Of a stretch of DNA of 43,547 nucleotides, positions 34,281 through 41,561 are shown one piece after another; position 1 is the first letter of the stretch, and each line of letters begins with the position of its first letter. The DNA is taken from assembly GCA_943329845.2 (NCBI GenBank), contig CALQFM020000033.1, positions 1 through 43,547 on the forward strand, given 5' to 3'. The notes below the pieces were generated by a model, which ran no database searches, was not told the origin of the DNA, and saw only the letters and a program-made list of their open reading frames with translations. Origin of the DNA: Candidatus Kuenenia stuttgartensis. Its GTDB lineage: Bacteria; Pseudomonadota; Alphaproteobacteria; SMXS01. Position numbers and translations under genes: made by a program.

Positions 34281-35657
34281 ATGACGCTGAAGGTGCCGAA
34301 CATCGAACAGGGCTTCGAATTTTCCGCCGCGGCGGCGCGCATCACGGCACTGCGCGAGTCGGCGTATAACAGGCCGGTGGAGGCGGGCTTCCTCGGCTCG
34401 GTCGGTGAGATCGTGATGGTACTGAGCAGCCCGCGCTCCGGGTCGAGCCTGCTGGCGTCGGTGCTGCGGCGGACCGACCAGCTGATGAATTTCCAGGGCG
34501 CGATCACGCCGTTCCTCGGCATGGCCGATTTGCGCTATCCGGTCAGCGGCGATACCGACGCGCTGGAAGCGCGCCACGCGTCCGTCGCGCCCTGGCTGGA
34601 GCCCTACCTGGCCCAGGAATGCGGCTATCCGCTCGACCGGCTCGAAACCCAGGCCGATCGCGACCAGTTCGCGGTCGACCTGGCGATCCGGCTGTCCATG
34701 CAGTGGCCCGACATCGCCTTCGACCTGGAGGACGTTCGCTCAGCCACCAACCACGCGCTCGACGAGGCCGTGCGTGACTTCGGCTGGGACGAGGGCGAGT
34801 TCCGCGATCCCAAGCTGTTCCACGCGCTGCTGATCCGGCGGCTGCGGCCGGCCTGCCCGGAATTGAACCCGTATCTCTACGACATCGACGCCGCCATGAT
34901 CCGCGAGCTGATGCCCGAGGTACCGGTGGTCGTCACCCTGCCGTCCGGCCGCTTCGTCGAGATGCCGCCGCTGATCACGATCCGGCCGTGGCGCCGCGCC
35001 ACGGCGGCCGACCTGGGGAGCAAGCCGCTGGTGATGAAGACCGTCGCCAACACCTTCCGCATGCCATTCCTGTCGGCGCTGTTTCCGTCGGCGCGAATGC
35101 GGGTGATGCACCTGACCCGCAGCGTCGCCGGCAGCGCCAACGGCATGTATGACGGCTGGATGCACGCAGGCTTCTGGGCGGCGCACATCGTCGACGGCGA
35201 TCTGGCGATCCCCGGCTATTCCGACAAGTTCCCCGATTGGGGCAAGCGGTGGTGGAAGTTCGGCCTGTTCCCCGGCTGGCAGGTTTATCGCACCAGCGGC
35301 CCGGTCGACATTGCCGCGGCGCACTGGCGCATCTGCCACGAGACCATCCTGGCGTGGCTTGCCGCCCATCCGGACCAGGCGGCGGACTCGATCCGGGTCC
35401 ATGGCGAGGACTTTCTCGACAACCCGCACAAGAAGGCCGGCACGCTCGCCCGGATCGCCGACTGGTTCGGCGTCCGGATGGACGAGGGGCTGTCCTATGC
35501 GGCCGAGAACGACCTGCCGCTGCAGCTCGCCACGGTAAAGCCGGCGCCGCAGCGCTGGCGCAAGCGCTATGACGAGCTCGAGCACATCCTGAAGGATCCG
35601 CGCAACGGCGACCTGATGGTGACGCTGGGATACGATCCGGACCCGGAGACGTGGTAA
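34281..35657 (+). CDS. Sulfotransferase-family protein
   Basis: The 458-residue protein has the PAPS 5'-phosphosulfate loop LSSPRSGSSLLASVL near residue 48 and a 3'-phosphate-binding-like segment MHLTRSVAGSANGMYD near residue 276, the two hallmarks of the sulfotransferase fold. There is no signal peptide or membrane helix. It is longer than typical small-molecule sulfotransferases (about 300), with an insert between the two motifs. AAGGAAAT at the end of the ligase gene serves as its ribosome site, so the two are one transcript. The likely reading is sulfation of whatever the ATP-grasp enzyme makes, which is inference. A hairpin follows the stop. Confidence 0.78.
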   Translation: MTLKVPNIEQGFEFSAAAARITALRESAYNRPVEAGFLGSVGEIVMVLSSPRSGSSLLASVLRRTDQLMNFQGAITPFLGMADLRYPVSGDTDALEARHASVAPWLEPYLAQECGYPLDRLETQADRDQFAVDLAIRLSMQWPDIAFDLEDVRSATNHALDEAVRDFGWDEGEFRDPKLFHALLIRRLRPACPELNPYLYDIDAAMIRELMPEVPVVVTLPSGRFVEMPPLITIRPWRRATAADLGSKPLVMKTVANTFRMPFLSALFPSARMRVMHLTRSVAGSANGMYDGWMHAGFWAAHIVDGDLAIPGYSDKFPDWGKRWWKFGLFPGWQVYRTSGPVDIAAAHWRICHETILAWLAAHPDQAADSIRVHGEDFLDNPHKKAGTLARIADWFGVRMDEGLSYAAENDLPLQLATVKPAPQRWRKRYDELEHILKDPRNGDLMVTLGYDPDPETW

Positions 35658-35673
35658 CCCCGTTCGAGCGGCG

Positions 35674-35693
35674 GCCCGGCCTTGAGGCCGGGC
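35674..35693 (+). terminator. Hairpin after the sulfotransferase gene
   Basis: A perfect 8-base-pair stem (35674-35681 with 35686-35693) closes a TTGA loop 16 bases after the stop. No T-run follows directly. It isolates the ligase-sulfotransferase transcript from the tRNA gene downstream. Confidence 0.6.
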
Positions 35694-35725
35694 GGCAGTT
35701 CGTGTATCTCCTCGCTTGAATTTTT

Positions 35726-35802
35726 CGGGGTGTAGCTCAGTCTGGTAGAGTGCCTGCTTTGGGAGCAGGATGTCGTCGGTTCGAATCCGGCCACCCCGAC
35801 CA
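35726..35802 (+). tRNA. tRNA-Pro (TGG anticodon)
   Basis: The 77 bases fold as a standard cloverleaf: acceptor stem CGGGGTG with CACCCCG, a D-arm beginning GCTC, anticodon stem CCTGC/GCAGG around the loop TTTGGGA (anticodon TGG), and a T-arm GTCGG-TTCGAAT-CCGGC. The CCA end is encoded (35800-35802). Confidence 0.96.
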
Positions 35803-35823
35803 GGAAAACGCAGGACGACCAAC

Positions 35824-36126
35824 ATGCAGGCAGTGATCTACAAGCCGGCCAAGAACGCCATGCAGTCTGGATGGGCGAACACCCGCAAGTGGCTGCTGGT
35901 CTACGAGCCGCAGCGTGCCAAGCGTATCGACGACCTGATGGGCTATACCAGCTCGGACGACACCTCGCGCCAGGTCCGCCTGGCCTTCGACACCCAGGAA
36001 GAGGCCGTCGCCTACGCTGAGAAATCCGGCCTGTCCTATCAGGTACAGGAGCCCCATGCGCGCCAGCTGAGAATCAAGGCCTACGCCGACAACTTCAAAT
36101 ACACCCGGCAGACCCGGTCTGCCTGA
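35824..36126 (+). CDS. NDUFS4-like NADH dehydrogenase (complex I) accessory subunit
   Basis: The 100-residue protein belongs to the ETC complex I conserved-region family (the 18 kDa AQDQ/NDUFS4 subunit). Visible are IYKPAKNAMQSG, KWLLVYEP and the closing block with FDTQEEAVAYAEK and a YADNF segment. In mitochondria this subunit stabilises the NADH-oxidising arm; alphaproteobacterial versions are shorter and lack the import sequence. It is encoded away from any nuo operon, between two tRNA genes. The ATG at 35824 lies 21 bases after the tRNA CCA. It is a useful lineage marker. Confidence 0.9.
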   Translation: MQAVIYKPAKNAMQSGWANTRKWLLVYEPQRAKRIDDLMGYTSSDDTSRQVRLAFDTQEEAVAYAEKSGLSYQVQEPHARQLRIKAYADNFKYTRQTRSA

Positions 36127-36136
36127 CCACGTCACG

Positions 36137-36213
36137 GGCCCCGTAGCTCAACAGGATAGAGCACCTGCCTTCTAAGCAGGATGTTGCGTGTTCGAGTCAC
36201 GCCGGGGTCGCCA
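36137..36213 (+). tRNA. tRNA-Arg (TCT anticodon)
   Basis: The 77 bases give a cloverleaf with acceptor stem GGCCCCG paired with CGGGGTC (one G-T pair), D-arm GCTC/GAGC, anticodon stem CCTGC/GCAGG around CTTCTAA (anticodon TCT), and T-arm GCGTG-TTCGAGT-CACGC. CCA is encoded at 36211-36213. Confidence 0.95.
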
Positions 36214-36231
36214 CGATCGCAGGGGAGAGCG

Positions 36232-36762
36232 ATGCCCACGAGCCAGCTTGCCTATGTGTCCATGACCGGCCCAGACCGGGTTGGCCTGATCTCGGCGGTC
36301 ACCGCCCGGCTGTTCGATCTGGGCGCCAACCTGGCCGACACCAATTTCGCGGTGCTCGGCACCGGCTTCGAGTTCAATGCCGTCTGCGACGTGCCGGGTG
36401 ACGTTCGTCTCGACGACATCGCCGGCGAACTCCGCTCACTGCCGCAGCTCGCCGGTGCCGAGGTGTCGGTGACGCCGTTCATCCACGCGGCAACCCAGGC
36501 CGAGAACGCCCGCATCACCCACATCATCGACGTGGTCGGCGGCGACCGTCCCGGGCTCGTCGCCCGGCTGACCGAAGCGTTCCAGGACTACGACGCCAAT
36601 ATCGTCCGCATGAACTCCACGCGCCTTGCCGGCAGCGGCGACGACACCAGCTACATGACCCGCTTCGAGGTATATATCCCCGATCGGGCCGAAGCGTGCC
36701 TGGCGGCCATCGACAACACCGCCCAGCAGCTGTCCTGCACCTGCCGCTGGCAGGTCGTCTGA
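36232..36762 (+). CDS. Double ACT-domain regulatory protein (GcvR-like)
   Basis: The 176 residues consist of two ACT domains in tandem. The first begins YVSMTGPDRVGLISAVT and the second IDVVGGDRPGLVARLTEAF, each with the DRxGL ligand-binding turn. There is no catalytic or DNA-binding domain. It resembles GcvR, which binds glycine and represses the glycine cleavage regulator GcvA, but the family is broad and many alphaproteobacterial members are uncharacterised. The ATG at 36232 follows AGGGGAG. It begins 18 bases after tRNA-Arg, and a hairpin lies downstream. Confidence 0.82.
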   Translation: MPTSQLAYVSMTGPDRVGLISAVTARLFDLGANLADTNFAVLGTGFEFNAVCDVPGDVRLDDIAGELRSLPQLAGAEVSVTPFIHAATQAENARITHIIDVVGGDRPGLVARLTEAFQDYDANIVRMNSTRLAGSGDDTSYMTRFEVYIPDRAEACLAAIDNTAQQLSCTCRWQVV

Positions 36763-36793
36763 GCGGACCTTCCCAGTCTTCCCCGAGCCGTTG

Positions 36794-36820
36794 CAGCGCC
36801 GCGGACCTCCGGCGGCGCTG
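36794..36820 (+). terminator. Hairpin after the ACT-domain gene
   Basis: A perfect 9-base-pair stem (36794-36802 with 36812-36820) encloses a 9-base loop, 31 bases after the stop. It separates the ACT gene from the iron-regulated receptor. No T-run is present. Confidence 0.55.
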
Positions 36821-36828
36821 AACGCTAT

Positions 36829-36843
36829 TGCAAATCGTTAGCA
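36829..36843 (+). promoter_or_regulatory. Fur-box-like site before the siderophore receptor
   Basis: TGCAAAT-C-GTTAGCA is a 7-1-7 inverted repeat (five of seven positions paired) like the TGCAAATnATTTGCA sites bound by Fur. It lies about 140 bases upstream of a TonB siderophore receptor gene, where a Fur repressor site is expected. Confidence 0.55.
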
Positions 36844-36979
36844 TTCTTCTTGACGGACCTTCGGGTGCCGTGCATGGTGCTGGTCGCTATTAGGAGTCAT
36901 TCGCAGTTGCATTCTCAACCGCGAGCGGCATTCCGGCCGGACGGCAACGACCACCACGCAAGCCAAGAAGGGTACAGGA

Positions 36980-39142
36980 ATGAGGAAGTTTTTCGCCGGT
37001 AAAGGGATCGGGCTCGTCTCCGGCTATGCCATGGCTGCCGCAGCCTTGGGTCTCACGGTCGCGGTGGCCGCGAAGGCGCAGGAAACCGCGCCGGCCACTG
37101 GGCCGCAGGTCCTCGGGCCGGTCCGCGTCGAGGGATCCGCGTTCAGCATTCAGCCGCCGGCTGACAAGGGCTACAAGGCCGACCGGACCACCACCGCGAC
37201 CAAGACCGACACGCCGCTGCTCGACGTTCCACAGTCCGTATCCGTGGTCAGTCAGGACCAGATCAGGGATCAGGCCATGACAAGCATGGCCGATGCGGTC
37301 CGCTACACGCCAGGTCTGGGCTTCGCGCAGGGCGAGGGCAACCGGGATACGCCGGTTTTCCGCGGCAACAGTTCGACGGCGGACTTCTTCGTCGATGGCA
37401 TACGCGACGACGTCCAGTATTTCCGCGACCTGTACAATATCGAGCGGGTGGAGATATTCCGCGGCCCCAACGCCATGATCTTCGGACGCGGCGGCGTCGG
37501 CGGCGTGATCAACCGGGTGACCAAGCAGGCCAACTGGGATGCCGGCCGCGAACTGCGCGTCCAGGCCGGCAGCCAGGAACTGTGGCGCGGCACCTTCGAC
37601 CTGAACCAGCCGTTGAGCGATGCGGTGGCGTTGCGCCTGACCGGCCTGTACCACAACGCCGAAAGCTTCCGCGACGACGTTCAGTACGAGCGCTGGGGCC
37701 TCAATCCGACCGCGTCTTTCAAGCTGGGCGATCGCACGCTCGTGCAGATCGGTTACGAGCACTTCGACGACGAGCGGACCGCCGACCGAGGCATCCCGTC
37801 CTATCAGGGGCTGCCGCTCGAGACGAAGCGGTCCACCTTCTTCGGTGACCCGCAGGACAGCACGTCGACCGCCGACGTGGACGCTCTCAACGTGGCTGTC
37901 GAACACCAGTTCAGCGACGCGGTTACCGTGCGCAACCGTCTCCGCTATTCGAGCGTGGCCAAGTTCTACCAGAACGTGTTCCCGGGCGCTGTCAACGCGG
38001 CAGGCACGGCCGTCTCGATCTCCGCCTACAACCAGCGCACCGAACGCGAAAGCGTCATCAACCAGTCCGATCTGATCTGGAAGTTCGACACGGGCGCCAT
38101 CGCGCACACCGTGCTGGCCGGCGTCGAACTGGGCCGACAGGAGACCGACAACCTGCGGCTTACCGGCTTCTTCGGCTCGCCTTCCTCGACGGCGTCGATA
38201 TCGGCGCCGACCGCCGATCCCAACGTGGATGCCCAGGTGTTCTTCCGCCCCAACGCCACCGACGCCGATAACCACAGCGTGGCCCGGTTCGTCGGTGTCT
38301 ATCTGCAGGATCAGATCGAGTTCTCTCCCATGTTCGAGGCGGTCGTCGGCATCCGCTACGACAACTTCGATTCTTTCCTCCACAACAACCGCAACGGCCA
38401 GGAACTGGAAACCACCGACAACCTCTGGTCGCCGCGGGCCAGCCTGATCTTCAAGCCGATCGACCGCATGTCGCTCTATGCCAGCTACAGCCGGACGTAT
38501 CTGCCGAGATCCGGCGAGCAGCTGGCGTCGCTGACGGCCACCAATGCCACGCTCGCGCCGGAGAAGTTCGAGAACTACGAGATCGGCGTGAAGTGGGATG
38601 TGGTGCCCGACCTGCAACTCACAGCCGCGGTCTACCAGCTCGATCGCACCAATGTCGTGATCCCGGATCCCACCGATCCAACCCGCTCGATCCTCGCGGG
38701 TGCCCAACGCAGCAGGGGCCTGGAGTTCGGCGCTTCGGGCAATATCACGCCGGACTGGAGCATGGTTGTCGCCTATGCCTACACCGAGGGCGAGTTCACC
38801 AAGCCGATCTCGACGACCGTGCCGGCTGGTGCGTGGCTCGCCAATCTGCCTAGGCACAACATCTCGGTCTGGAACCGATACGACATCCTGGACTGGCTGG
38901 GGGTTGGCCTCGGAATCATCCATCAGACCAAGCGTTTCGCCGCCACGGACAATCTTGTCACGCTGCCGGGTTTTACCCGCCTCGACGCGGCCCTGTTCTT
39001 CGATATAACCGACCGTGTCACCGCGCAGGTCAACATTGAGAACCTGTTGGGGGAGCGCTATTACGTGAACGCGCACAACAACAACAATATCAGCCCGGGC
39101 GCGCCGTTCGCCGTCACCGTTTCCGTCGGCGCAAGCTTCTAG
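36980..39142 (+). CDS. TonB-dependent siderophore receptor
   Basis: This 720-residue outer-membrane gated channel takes up ferric siderophores with energy from TonB-ExbBD. It has a signal peptide (about residues 1-33, cut near AKAQ), a TonB box region, an N-terminal plug ([17 protein letters not shown], then [23 protein letters not shown]) and a 22-strand beta-barrel ending in the outer-membrane Phe (SVGASF). The plug sequence is of the catecholate/hydroxamate siderophore-receptor type (TIGR01783 group). The ATG at 36980 follows AAGAAGGGTACAGG. A Fur-like site lies upstream. The remnant of a piuC-type dioxygenase gene, its common partner, follows directly. Confidence 0.93.
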   Translation: MRKFFAGKGIGLVSGYAMAAAALGLTVAVAAKAQETAPATGPQVLGPVRVEGSAFSIQPPADKGYKADRTTTATKTDTPLLDVPQSVSVVSQDQIRDQAMTSMADAVRYTPGLGFAQGEGNRDTPVFRGNSSTADFFVDGIRDDVQYFRDLYNIERVEIFRGPNAMIFGRGGVGGVINRVTKQANWDAGRELRVQAGSQELWRGTFDLNQPLSDAVALRLTGLYHNAESFRDDVQYERWGLNPTASFKLGDRTLVQIGYEHFDDERTADRGIPSYQGLPLETKRSTFFGDPQDSTSTADVDALNVAVEHQFSDAVTVRNRLRYSSVAKFYQNVFPGAVNAAGTAVSISAYNQRTERESVINQSDLIWKFDTGAIAHTVLAGVELGRQETDNLRLTGFFGSPSSTASISAPTADPNVDAQVFFRPNATDADNHSVARFVGVYLQDQIEFSPMFEAVVGIRYDNFDSFLHNNRNGQELETTDNLWSPRASLIFKPIDRMSLYASYSRTYLPRSGEQLASLTATNATLAPEKFENYEIGVKWDVVPDLQLTAAVYQLDRTNVVIPDPTDPTRSILAGAQRSRGLEFGASGNITPDWSMVVAYAYTEGEFTKPISTTVPAGAWLANLPRHNISVWNRYDILDWLGVGLGIIHQTKRFAATDNLVTLPGFTRLDAALFFDITDRVTAQVNIENLLGERYYVNAHNNNNISPGAPFAVTVSVGASF

Positions 39143-39146
39143 CAAA

Positions 39147-39380
39147 GGCACCTCGACCCCGATAAGCCTGCACCATGTCACGCCGGTGACGCGCGGCGCG
39201 CGCATCGCCTCGTTCTTCTGGATCCAGAGTCTGGTGCGGTCGGACGAGCAGCGCCGTCTGCTGTATGGCATGGACGGCGCCATCCAGACGCTGTCCGCCC
39301 AGCTGGGGCAAACCGACGCCGCCGTGGTCACGCTGACGCGCAATTACCACAACCTGCTGCGGATGTGGGCTGAGGTTTAG
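39147..39380 (+). pseudogene. C-terminal remnant of a PiuC-type Fe(II)-dependent dioxygenase gene
   Basis: Starting just after the receptor stop, the frame encodes about 77 residues matching the C-terminal third of PKHD-type hydroxylases of the PiuC/YbiX family: [13 protein letters not shown] with the distal iron-ligand His, [11 protein letters not shown], and the closing [14 protein letters not shown]. The family is about 225 residues long and its first iron ligands (HxD) and 2-oxoglutarate site lie in the missing part. No start codon or ribosome site suits the fragment. The receptor-piuC pair is common in Proteobacteria, so a deletion removing the receptor-proximal two thirds of piuC is the likely cause. 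Confidence 0.8.
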
Positions 39381-39383
39381 GAG

Positions 39384-40004
39384 TTACTTGTAGGCCGCCG
39401 CGGACTGGGCCTTCATCACCTCGATCTTGCCCTTCATGGCGTCGAGCAGGCCGCTCATGCCCTTCTGGGCGACGATGCCGCCGAATTCCTCGCGGGTGGT
39501 GATCAGCATGCTGATGCCCTCGATCTTCACGTCGATGACCTTCAGCCCACCGGCCATGCTTCGAACCTGCCAGTCCATCTGGATCGGCTCGCCCTTGCCG
39601 ATGACCTGGCTGGCCACGATGGAGTCGTCCTTCGGTCCCTTGGTGGCGCCGGTAACTTTCACCGTCTCCTGCTCGAAGCGGGCGAGCCGCGAGGTGATGG
39701 TGCGCAGCATGTAGTCGTAGAAGATCGCCTGGTATTGCTGGCGCTCGGCCTCGGTCGCCGTCTTCCAGTACCGCGCCAGCGCCTGCTTGCCGAGGAATTC
39801 CACGTCGATGCCCTTGGCCATCAGGTCGCGGAACGCCTGGTCGCGCGCCGCTCCCTTGGTCTGTGACTGGAGCAGGTTGATGGTGTCGTCGGCCAGCTTC
39901 TGCACGAACGCGCCTGCGGGATCGGTTCCCTGCGCCGCGGCGGGCAGTGACGGCAGCGCGAACGCCGCCAGGAGCACAAGGATCAGGCCTCTGAGCGTCT
40001 TCAT
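39384..40004 (-). CDS. MlaC/Ttg2D-family periplasmic phospholipid-binding protein
   Basis: The 206-residue protein has a signal peptide (MKTLRGLILVLLAAFALPSLPAAAQ) and the MlaC domain (FRDLMAKGIDVEFLGKQALARYWKTATEAE, then MDWQVRSMAGGLKVIDV and the final EFGGIVAQKGMSGLLDAM). MlaC carries phospholipids between the inner-membrane MlaFEDB transporter and outer-membrane MlaA. No other mla gene is in the window, so it is an orphan here. The ATG at 40002-40004 is preceded by GGAGAAACGACGAG. It converges on the piuC remnant with a 3-base gap, suggesting that the deletion breakpoint region was tightly packed. Confidence 0.88.
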   Translation of the reverse strand: MKTLRGLILVLLAAFALPSLPAAAQGTDPAGAFVQKLADDTINLLQSQTKGAARDQAFRDLMAKGIDVEFLGKQALARYWKTATEAERQQYQAIFYDYMLRTITSRLARFEQETVKVTGATKGPKDDSIVASQVIGKGEPIQMDWQVRSMAGGLKVIDVKIEGISMLITTREEFGGIVAQKGMSGLLDAMKGKIEVMKAQSAAAYK

Positions 40005-40232
40005 CTCGTCGTTTCTCCGCAATGTCGGCGTCGTGTGAAGGTACAGATAACAGTTAGGAATGCGAACCGCATCGTCCAATCGAACCTGTCGTGTCGGTAC
40101 GGCAACGCTCGCCCGCGGCGCCCTGTTCCGGCAATGCGGAACCTGCGATTCTCGCTTTTCCCGCGTCTATCCGGTACATCATCGAAAGCGCCCGCGGCGA
40201 CGGGCCGTCCGAACTGAGGTCATTGCGATCCA

Positions 40233-41540
40233 ATGCTGTACTTCGAGCTTCTCTTCGTACTTCTCCTGACGCTGATCAACGGCGTCCTGTCCATGTCGGA
40301 GCTGGCTGTCGTGTCCTCGCGCAGCGCCCGGCTGAAGGATCTGTCCAACCGGGGCAACAGGGGCGCGCGCGCCGCGCTGAAGCTGATCGAGGAGCCGAGC
40401 CGGTTCCTGTCCAGCGTCCAGATCGGCATCACCCTGGTCGGCATCCTGGCGGGCACCGTTTCCGGCGCGACCCTGGCGGGTCGCCTTGGTCTCTGGTTGA
40501 ACCAGTATACGATCATCGAACATCATGGTGAGACGATCGCCATGATCGTCGTGGTGTCGTGCATCACCTATGTAACGCTGGTGCTGGGCGAGCTGGTGCC
40601 CAAGCGCATCGCCATGGCCAACGCCGAGCGGATCGCGGTGGTGGTGTCGCGCCCCATGCAGCTTCTCGCCCGCGTCGCCGCGCCGGCCGTCTGGTTGCTG
40701 AAGGGGTCGACCGATTTCATCCTGCGCATCATCGGCCTGGCCCACGAGAAGCAGTCGGCCATCACCGAGGACGAGGTGAAGTCGCTGATCGCCGAGGGCA
40801 CCCGCGAAGGCATCTTCGTGCCGCGCGAGAAGGAAATGATCGAGGGTGTGCTGCGTCTCGCCGACCGCTCGGTGATGGCGATCATGACGCCGCGCGTCGA
40901 TGTGGCGTGGATCGACGTGGATGCGGACCGCGAGGGCCTGCTGCAGGCCATCGACGAGCACCGCCATTCGCGCCTGCTGGTGTGCGAAGGCGTGGTCGAC
41001 AAGCCGGTCGGTTTCCTGCAGACCAAGGACCTGCTGCCGCTGGTGCTGCGCGGCCAGCAGTTTTCGCTGCGCGACGTCATGACCCCGCCGCTGGTGGTGC
41101 CCGACCGAACCCCGGTGCTGGCGTTGCTGGAGCGCTTCCAGCGCGAGGGCGTGCATATCGGCGTGGTGATCGACGAATACTCCAGCCTGGAGGGCGTGGT
41201 CAGCGTCACCGACGTGCTCGAGGCCATCGCCGGCGAGCTGCCCGAGCGCGGCGAGGAGGGCTCGCCCATGCTGGTCCGGCGCGAGGACGGTTCATGGCTG
41301 GTCGACGGCACCATGCCGGTCGACGAGTTCGAGGACCGCACCAACATCCGCAAGCTGCGCGGCAAGGGCGACTTCCACACCATCGCCGGCTTCGCCATCA
41401 ACGAGTTCGGCCATCTTCCGGGCGCAGGCGAGCACTTCACCTTCGGCCGTCACCGCTTCGAGGTGGTCGATATGGACGGGCTGCGCATCGACAAGCTGCT
41501 GGTCGCGCCGCTGATGCCGGATGAGCCGGAAATAACCTGA
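40233..41540 (+). CDS. CorC/HlyC-family membrane protein (CNNM and CBS domains)
   Basis: The 435-residue inner-membrane protein has an N-terminal DUF21/CNNM transmembrane domain of about four segments (FVLLLTLINGVLSMSELAVV, then GITLVGILAGTVSG and a VLGELVPKRIA motif), a pair of CBS domains (MTPRVDVAWIDVDAD and DVMTPPLVVPDRTPV) that bind adenosine nucleotides, and a C-terminal CorC_HlyC domain. Relatives are linked to magnesium or cobalt efflux; the old label hemolysin is misleading. The ATG at 40233 has only a weak GAGG upstream. It stands alone between opposing genes. Confidence 0.88.
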   Translation: MLYFELLFVLLLTLINGVLSMSELAVVSSRSARLKDLSNRGNRGARAALKLIEEPSRFLSSVQIGITLVGILAGTVSGATLAGRLGLWLNQYTIIEHHGETIAMIVVVSCITYVTLVLGELVPKRIAMANAERIAVVVSRPMQLLARVAAPAVWLLKGSTDFILRIIGLAHEKQSAITEDEVKSLIAEGTREGIFVPREKEMIEGVLRLADRSVMAIMTPRVDVAWIDVDADREGLLQAIDEHRHSRLLVCEGVVDKPVGFLQTKDLLPLVLRGQQFSLRDVMTPPLVVPDRTPVLALLERFQREGVHIGVVIDEYSSLEGVVSVTDVLEAIAGELPERGEEGSPMLVRREDGSWLVDGTMPVDEFEDRTNIRKLRGKGDFHTIAGFAINEFGHLPGAGEHFTFGRHRFEVVDMDGLRIDKLLVAPLMPDEPEIT

Positions 41541-41561
41541 TGACGTGGCGGGCTGCTGGGA

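Noticed and set aside
36890-39343. An 817-codon open frame antisense to the TonB receptor
   Set aside because: The receptor has a signal peptide, plug and terminal Phe in the sense strand; the antisense frame is a codon-bias shadow.
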